A stretch of DNA of 11,158 nt from Chloroflexota bacterium (GTDB lineage: Bacteria; Chloroflexota; Anaerolineae; 4572-78; J111): contig RFJF01000169.1 in NCBI GenBank assembly GCA_003695455.1, positions 1-11,158 on the forward strand, given 5' to 3'. Every line of letters begins with the position of its first letter. The stretch's first letter is position 1. Under the pieces are notes generated by a model. That model searched no databases and had not been told where the DNA came from. It saw only the letters and a list, made by a program, of their open reading frames with translations. The position numbers and the translations under genes were made by a program. Shown piece after piece: positions 6,150 to 11,158 of the stretch.

Positions 6150-9100
6150 ATGACACGAGAACAGGTAACAATTGACGGCAACGAGGCTGCGGCCTACGTT
6201 GCCCATAAAACCAACGAGGTTATCGCAATTTATCCCATTACGCCGTCGTCACCAATGGGTGAACACGCCGACGCGTGGAGCGCACAGGGTAAACCCAATA
6301 TTTGGGGTACGATACCCAATGTGGTTGAAATGCAGGCCGAAGGCGGTGCTGCCGGCGCCGTACACGGCGCTCTGCAAGCCGGAGCGCTGACCACTACCTT
6401 TACTGCCAGCCAGGGATTGTTGTTGATGATCCCCAACATGTACAAAATTGCCGGCGAACTGACCAGCACCGTATTCCATATTGCGGCGCGCTCGGTGGCG
6501 GCGCAAGCACTCTCTATTTTTGGCGACCACAGCGACGTTATGGCAGCACGCGCCACCGGCTGGGGCATGCTCTTCTCCAATTCTGTGCAGGAAGTCATGG
6601 ATTTTGCGCTCATTGCCCAGGCCAGCACGCTGGAAGCCCGCGTACCGTTTTTGCACGCCTTTGACGGCTTCCGCACCTCACATGAGGTGATGAAAGTAGA
6701 AAAATTGCTTGATGAAGACATCCGGGCCATGATTGACGACGATTTGGTACGGGCACACCGCGCCCGCGGGCTTACCCCGGATGCACCGGTCATCCGCGGC
6801 ACAGCCCAAAACCCCGATGTGTTTTTCCAGGCCCGAGAAACCGTAAACCCCTATTACATGGCTACCCCCGCCATTGTTCAGCAAGCCATGGACAAATTTG
6901 CCGGGCTTACCGGCCGCCAGTACAACCTGTTTGATTACGTGGGCGCGCCGGATGCCGAGCGCGTGATTGTGCTGATGGGCTCGGGCGCGGAAACGGTTGA
7001 AGAAACGGTCAATTATCTGGTTGCGCAAGGCGAAAAAGTTGGTGTGGTCAAAGTTCGGTTATACCGCCCGTTTGCCGTTGAACGATTCCTGGCCGCGCTG
7101 CCCGCTACCGTAAAAGTGGTGGCCACGCTGGACCGTACCAAAGAGCCGGGCGGCGCCGGTGAACCGTTGTACCAGGACGTTGTCACCGCCATCAGCGAAG
7201 GCATAGCCAACGGCGACGCCCCGTTTGAAACCGCACCGCGCGTTATCGGCGGCCGCTACGGATTGTCCTCCAAAGAATTCAACCCGGCCATGGTCAAAGG
7301 TCTTTTTGACGAAATGACCAAAGACCGGCCCAAAAACCACTTTACGGTGGGCATCATTGATGATGTGACCCACACCAGCATTGATTACGACCCGGCGTTT
7401 AATATTGAACCGTCCGACGTGGTTCGGGCAATGTTCTGGGGCCTTGGCTCAGACGGTACCGTGGGGGCCAACAAAAACTCCATTAAAATTATTGGCGAAG
7501 AAACCCCCAACTTTGCACAGGGCTATTTTGTGTACGACTCCAAAAAAGCCGGCGCCCGCACCATTTCTCACCTGCGCTTTGGCCCGCGCCCCATTCGCAG
7601 CACCTACCTGATTGAAAAGGCCAGCTTTGTGGCTGTACACCAGTTTGGTTTTCTTGAACGGTACAACGTGCTTGACGCCGCAGAAGAAGGCGCCACCTTC
7701 TTGCTCAACAGCCCGTACAGCAAAGATGAAGTGTGGGATAAGCTCCCCAGAGAAGTTCAGCGCCAAATTGTTGACAAAAAGTTGAACTTTTACGTTATCA
7801 ACGCCTACGATGTAGCCAAAGAAACCGGCATGGGCGTGCGCATTAACACCATTATGCAAACCTGCTTCTTTGCCATCAGCGGCGTGTTGCCCCGTGAAGA
7901 AGCCATTGCACAAATTAAAAAAGCCATCAAGAAAACCTACGGCAAACGCGGCGAAGCAGTGGTGCAAAAGAATTACGCCGCAGTTGACGCCTCGATTGCC
8001 AATATGTACCAGGTTGAAGTTCCCGGCCAGGTTACCAGCACCATAGAAATGCCGCCGGTTGTCCCGGCCTCGGCACCGGAATTTGTGCAAAAAGTGACGG
8101 CCCCCATCATTGCCGGCCACGGCGACGCCTTGCCGGTGAGCGCTATGCCCATTGACGGCACCTACCCCACCGGCACCACCCAATGGGAAAAACGCAACAT
8201 TGCCCTTGAAATTCCGGTGTGGGATGAAAACGTATGTATTCAGTGCGGCAAGTGCGTTATGGTTTGCCCCCATGCGGTTATCCGCTCAAAAGTGTACGAT
8301 GGCAGCGCCCTTGAGAACGCCCCGGCAACTTTCAAATCCACCGACGCCCGCTGGAAAGAACTCCCCGGCCAAAAATACACCCTGCAAGTTGCCCCGGAAG
8401 ATTGCACCGGCTGCCAGCTTTGTGTTGAAGTTTGCCCCGCCAAAAACAAGAGCCAGGTGGGCCGCAAAGCCATCAACATGGAGCCGCAAATCCCCATTCG
8501 TGAACAGGAAGCCGCCAACTGGGACTTTTTCCTGAGCTTGCCGGAAGTACCGCGCACCAACGGCGTAAAATTCAGCAACGTCAAAAATGTTCAACTGCTG
8601 CAACCCCTCTTTGAGTTCTCCGGCGCCTGCGCCGGCTGCGGCGAAACCCCCTACCTCAAATTGCTCAGCCAGTTGTTTGGAGACCGGGCGGTTATTGCCA
8701 ACGCCACCGGCTGCTCAAGCATTTACGGCGGCAACCTGCCCACCACCCCGTGGGCCCAAAACAACCAGGGTCGCGGCCCCGCCTGGAGCAACTCACTGTT
8801 TGAAGACAACGCCGAGTTTGGGTTGGGTATGCGTCTGACCGTAGACAAACAAAATCAATACGCCCGCGAACTGGTTGCCCGTCTGAAAGACACCATTGGT
8901 GCAGAACTGGCCGAAGCACTGCTGACTACCGACCAGTCTGATGAAGCCGGCATTGAAGCCCAACGGAGCAGCGTAGAAACGCTCAAAGCCAAATTGCAAA
9001 GCCAAAACTCGCCGGAAGCCCGGGACCTGCTCAGCCTGGCCGACAAACTGGTGAAGAAGAGCGTCTGGATTGTGGGCGGCGACGGCTGGGCCTACGATAT

Positions 9101-9704
9101 TGGCTACGGCGGGCTGGACCACGTGCTGGCCAGCGGCCGCAACATCAACGTGCTGGTGCTGGACACAGAAGTGTACTCCAATACCGGCGGGCAGGCCTCA
9201 AAAGCCACGCCGTTGGGCGCGGTTGCCAAATTTGCCGCCGGCGGCAAACCTACCGCCAAAAAAGACCTGGGCATGATTGCCATGAGCTACGGCAACATTT
9301 ACGTGGCAGAAATTGCCATGGGCGCCAATGACGGCCAGGTGGTCAAAGCTTTCCGCGAGGCCGAATCATACAATGGCCCCTCGCTGATTATTGCCTACAG
9401 CCACTGCATTGCCCACGGAATTAACATGGCCAAAGGGCTTGAGCAGCAAAAACTGGCCGTGGAATCCGGCTACTGGCCGCTGTACCGCTTTGACCCCCGG
9501 CTCAAAGACGAGGGCAAAAACCCGCTGCAACTTGACTCACGGGACCCCAAAGTTCCCTTAAAAGATTACATGTACAAAGAAAACCGCTACAAAATGTTGG
9601 TAAAAAGCAATCCGGAAGTGGCCTCACAACTGCTTACCCAGGCGCAAAAAGTTGTGAGTGACCGCTGGGCAAAATACAAACAACTGGCCGGAAAGGAGAA
9701 GTAA
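6150..9704 (+). CDS. nifJ: Pyruvate:ferredoxin (flavodoxin) oxidoreductase, single-chain, NifJ
   Basis: Converts pyruvate and CoA to acetyl-CoA and CO2 and reduces ferredoxin or flavodoxin; an oxygen-sensitive cytoplasmic homodimer in known cases. The 1184-residue chain has the full order: TPP-pyrimidine domain, transketolase-like C-terminal domain, gamma domain, EKR-type linker, two-cluster ferredoxin domain, TPP-diphosphate domain. T31 (YPIT), E64 and R114 match active-site residues known from the Desulfovibrio africanus enzyme. Ferredoxin-type clusters: C696/C699/C702/C706 and C752/C755/C758/C762. Proximal cluster: C827, C830, C855 and C1086, with spacing as I recall it for that enzyme. 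The TPP/Mg motif is [12 protein letters not shown] (977-988), then [17 protein letters not shown] at 6138-6143 fixes the ATG at 6150 over an in-frame ATG at 6129. It is somewhat shorter than the D. africanus protein, consistent with lack of its C-terminal extension. A 2-oxoacid specificity other than pyruvate is unlikely. Confidence 0.97.
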   Translation: MTREQVTIDGNEAAAYVAHKTNEVIAIYPITPSSPMGEHADAWSAQGKPNIWGTIPNVVEMQAEGGAAGAVHGALQAGALTTTFTASQGLLLMIPNMYKIAGELTSTVFHIAARSVAAQALSIFGDHSDVMAARATGWGMLFSNSVQEVMDFALIAQASTLEARVPFLHAFDGFRTSHEVMKVEKLLDEDIRAMIDDDLVRAHRARGLTPDAPVIRGTAQNPDVFFQARETVNPYYMATPAIVQQAMDKFAGLTGRQYNLFDYVGAPDAERVIVLMGSGAETVEETVNYLVAQGEKVGVVKVRLYRPFAVERFLAALPATVKVVATLDRTKEPGGAGEPLYQDVVTAISEGIANGDAPFETAPRVIGGRYGLSSKEFNPAMVKGLFDEMTKDRPKNHFTVGIIDDVTHTSIDYDPAFNIEPSDVVRAMFWGLGSDGTVGANKNSIKIIGEETPNFAQGYFVYDSKKAGARTISHLRFGPRPIRSTYLIEKASFVAVHQFGFLERYNVLDAAEEGATFLLNSPYSKDEVWDKLPREVQRQIVDKKLNFYVINAYDVAKETGMGVRINTIMQTCFFAISGVLPREEAIAQIKKAIKKTYGKRGEAVVQKNYAAVDASIANMYQVEVPGQVTSTIEMPPVVPASAPEFVQKVTAPIIAGHGDALPVSAMPIDGTYPTGTTQWEKRNIALEIPVWDENVCIQCGKCVMVCPHAVIRSKVYDGSALENAPATFKSTDARWKELPGQKYTLQVAPEDCTGCQLCVEVCPAKNKSQVGRKAINMEPQIPIREQEAANWDFFLSLPEVPRTNGVKFSNVKNVQLLQPLFEFSGACAGCGETPYLKLLSQLFGDRAVIANATGCSSIYGGNLPTTPWAQNNQGRGPAWSNSLFEDNAEFGLGMRLTVDKQNQYARELVARLKDTIGAELAEALLTTDQSDEAGIEAQRSSVETLKAKLQSQNSPEARDLLSLADKLVKKSVWIVGGDGWAYDIGYGGLDHVLASGRNINVLVLDTEVYSNTGGQASKATPLGAVAKFAAGGKPTAKKDLGMIAMSYGNIYVAEIAMGANDGQVVKAFREAESYNGPSLIIAYSHCIAHGINMAKGLEQQKLAVESGYWPLYRFDPRLKDEGKNPLQLDSRDPKVPLKDYMYKENRYKMLVKSNPEVASQLLTQAQKVVSDRWAKYKQLAGKEK

Positions 9705-9705
9705 A

Positions 9706-10725
9706 ATGGATCTCACCACACGTTATTTGGGGCTGACCCTCAAAAACCCAATTGTGCCTTCGGCATCACCCATGTCTGAAACCATTGATGGAATCTGCAA
9801 AATGGAAGATGCCGGCGCATCGGCCATTGTCCTGTATTCGCTGTTTGAGGAGCAAATCAACGCCGAAAGCCACGAACTTGACCACTACCTCAGCTACGGC
9901 ATCGAAAGCTTTGCGGAGGCGCTCAACTACTTTCCGGAAGCAGAAACCTACGCGGTTGGCCCCGACAAATACCTGAACCTGATTAACCGGGCCAAGCAGG
10001 TTACAGACATCCCCATTATTGGCAGCCTGAACGGTGTGTCATCTGGTGGATGGATTGACTACGCCACTAAAATTGAGCAGGCCGGCGCCGACGCCCTGGA
10101 ACTGAACATCTACTACATTCCCACCGATGTTAACCTGCCCGGCACAGAAGTTGAGCAAATGTATGTTGACGTTGTCCGCGATGTTAAAAACTCTGTTTCA
10201 ATCCCGGTAGCCGTCAAAGTCAGCCCCTACTTCAGTTCAACGGCGCACATGGCCAAAAAGCTCGTCGAAGCCGGCGCATCGGGGTTGGTGCTGTTTAACC
10301 GGTTCTACCAGCCAGATTTTGATCTGGAAAAGCTGGAAGTAGCGCCCCGGCTGGCGCTGAGTTCGGTGAATACGCCCAACGCGCTGCGCCTGCCCCTGCG
10401 CTGGATTGCCATTTTGTACGGTCAGCTTGATGTGGATTTTGCGCTGACCAGTGGGATTCACACCTACCAGGATGTGCTCAAAGGGTTGATGGCCGGGGCC
10501 AATGTAACCATGATGGCTTCTGAACTGCTGCACTTTGGCACGGGCCGCATCACTGAAATACTTGCCGATTTGCAAGCATGGATGGAAGAGCATGAGTATG
10601 AGTCGGTTAAACAAATGCAGGGCAGCATGAGCCAGAAACATGTGGCCGAACCCGCGGCATTTGAACGGGCCAACTACATGAAAGTGCTCCATTCCTGGCG
10701 CCCTGATCCAACCACAGTCAATTAG
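9706..10725 (+). CDS. Dihydroorotate dehydrogenase-like FMN TIM-barrel protein
   Basis: A 339-residue member of the DHOD-like group often found beside PFOR genes; its reaction is not established. The barrel and FMN elements are visible: [12 protein letters not shown] (14-25), AVKVSP with K171, [20 protein letters not shown] (about 247-266) and a phosphate-binding region [10 protein letters not shown] (269-278). The catalytic loop differs from true class 1 enzymes: where those have N-x-S-C-P, this has N134-I-Y-Y-I-P139, with no Cys or Ser base and one extra residue. The FMN-contacting lysine of the second strand appears replaced within [11 protein letters not shown] (41-51). Pyrimidine synthesis is therefore doubtful, and no pyr genes are near. 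Its ATG lies one base after the nifJ stop, with AAAGGAG at 9692-9698 inside nifJ, so the two are surely cotranscribed. A role with PFOR is inferred from position. Confidence 0.85.
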   Translation: MDLTTRYLGLTLKNPIVPSASPMSETIDGICKMEDAGASAIVLYSLFEEQINAESHELDHYLSYGIESFAEALNYFPEAETYAVGPDKYLNLINRAKQVTDIPIIGSLNGVSSGGWIDYATKIEQAGADALELNIYYIPTDVNLPGTEVEQMYVDVVRDVKNSVSIPVAVKVSPYFSSTAHMAKKLVEAGASGLVLFNRFYQPDFDLEKLEVAPRLALSSVNTPNALRLPLRWIAILYGQLDVDFALTSGIHTYQDVLKGLMAGANVTMMASELLHFGTGRITEILADLQAWMEEHEYESVKQMQGSMSQKHVAEPAAFERANYMKVLHSWRPDPTTVN

Positions 10726-10736
10726 CCCCCCACAAC

Positions 10737-10770
10737 AAAAAGGGAGCAGCAAGTACGCTGCTCCCTTTTT
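10737..10770. terminator. Bidirectional intrinsic terminator between convergent genes
   Basis: A 14-bp perfect inverted repeat (AAAAAGGGAGCAGC at 10737-10750, GCTGCTCCCTTTTT at 10757-10770) with a 6-nt loop, followed by T-rich sequence on the + strand. The A5 run on the left gives a T5 tract on the other strand, so it can end both the nifJ unit and the minus-strand kinase gene. It lies 11 nt after the stop of the DHOD-like gene and 50 nt past the kinase stop. Confidence 0.92.
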
Positions 10771-10820
10771 TATTTCAATTATCAGACCCTGCCGCCGGCC
10801 TTTTTGGAACCGTCCGGCGG

Positions 10821-11158
10821 TCAGCGCTCGTACCTGAATGTTAACGTGAGGCGGGTTCCCTGCCCCGGGCTGCTGTCAATATCCAGCCGGGCATTGAGTT
10901 GCTCTGCCCGCGCCTGCATGTTGGCTAACCCGTGATGCCCCGGCGTTACGCGCGGCTGGTAATCAAACCCAATACCATCATCTTCAACAATTACCACAAT
11001 TTCACCATCCATTTTTAACACACGCAGAGATATTTGGGTGGGTTTGGCATGGCGTGCCGCGTTAGAAAGCGCCTCGTGGGTAATGTGAAAAATATGCCGG
11101 GACTGCATTTCTGTCAGGTGTGCATCAATATTTGGAGAAATCTCAACGTGGATTGGCA
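10821..11158 (-). CDS. Sensor histidine kinase, C-terminal HATPase domain (NarX/DegS/LiaS type; 5' partial)
   Basis: The frame is open to the window edge on the minus strand and ends in TGA at 10821-10823, giving about 112 C-terminal residues. It is the ATP-binding domain of a HisKA_3-type two-component kinase: HITHEALSNAARHAKPTQI is the N box, EDDGIGFD the G1 box and HHGLANMQARAEQL the G2 region typical of this subfamily, ending in SSPGQGTRLTL. The phospho-accepting histidine region and the sensor domain are off-window, so the signal is unknown. The in-frame ATG at 11108 is internal to the domain and is not the true start. The gene converges on the nifJ unit and probably belongs to a separate operon, perhaps with a LuxR-type response regulator further along. 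Confidence 0.93.
   Translation of the reverse strand, partial: PIHVEISPNIDAHLTEMQSRHIFHITHEALSNAARHAKPTQISLRVLKMDGEIVVIVEDDGIGFDYQPRVTPGHHGLANMQARAEQLNARLDIDSSPGQGTRLTLTFRYER

Noticed and set aside
7449..8273. Long minus-strand open frame (274 codons) opposite nifJ
   Set aside because: It is a shadow of nifJ codon bias: low-complexity Gly/Ala/His/Phe-rich translation, no recognisable domain and no ribosome binding site. The same holds for minus-strand frames opposite hoxY/hoxH (613-1383, 1741-2493).
9658..9705. Earlier in-frame ATG for the DHOD-like gene at 9658
   Set aside because: It lies inside nifJ without its own ribosome binding site; AAAGGAG at 9692-9698 serves the ATG at 9706, which gives a normal family N-terminus.
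10792..10820. CCGCCGG/CCGGCGG hairpin next to the kinase stop as a terminator
   Set aside because: It has a 15-nt loop and no T-tract on the minus strand; the 10737-10770 hairpin explains termination for both strands.

Overview
The window (about 11.2 kb) is a block of anaerobic energy-metabolism genes from a bacterium, almost all on the + strand. It holds the 3' part of a bidirectional NAD-linked [NiFe] hydrogenase operon, a GltD-type flavoprotein unit, a single-chain pyruvate:ferredoxin oxidoreductase (PFOR) unit, and the edge of a convergent two-component sensor gene. Gene content (group 3d Hox hydrogenase, single-chain PFOR with a DHOD-like partner, DegS/NarX-type kinase) and the style of the proteins suggest a Chloroflexota member of the Anaerolineae/Caldilineae type. 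That assignment is an inference from recognition, not from a phylogenetic marker. No tRNA, rRNA, CRISPR array, insertion sequence or prophage gene was seen.

Layout. (1) 1-3114: hoxU (5' end outside the window), hoxY, hoxH and a hydrogenase maturation protease, closely spaced and closed by a hairpin at 3131-3159. HoxF (and HoxE, if present) should lie upstream. (2) 3160-3415: a regulatory region with three GTGA-N6-TCAC inverted repeats in 58 bp. (3) 3416-5209: a 488-residue GltD/NfnB-like FAD/Fe-S oxidoreductase and a 102-residue protein of unknown function, ended by a strong 17-bp-stem terminator. (4) 5258-5527: a second regulatory region with another GTGA-N6-TCAC site. (5) 5528-10725: a cyclic-nucleotide-binding-fold protein with no DNA-binding domain, the 1184-residue PFOR (nifJ), and a dihydroorotate-dehydrogenase-like protein, ended by a terminator at 10737-10770. 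(6) 10821-11158, minus strand: the C-terminal ATPase domain of a sensor histidine kinase.

How the genes may work together: PFOR oxidises pyruvate and reduces ferredoxin. The GltD-like enzyme probably exchanges electrons between NADPH and an Fe-S partner. The Hox enzyme couples NAD(H) to H2. Together they look like a fermentative or microaerobic redox-balancing module. The strongest non-coding signal is the shared operator upstream of both the GltD-like unit and the PFOR unit. It implies joint control by a CRP/FNR-superfamily protein or a Rex-type repressor encoded elsewhere, because the one CRP-like protein in the window has no helix-turn-helix.
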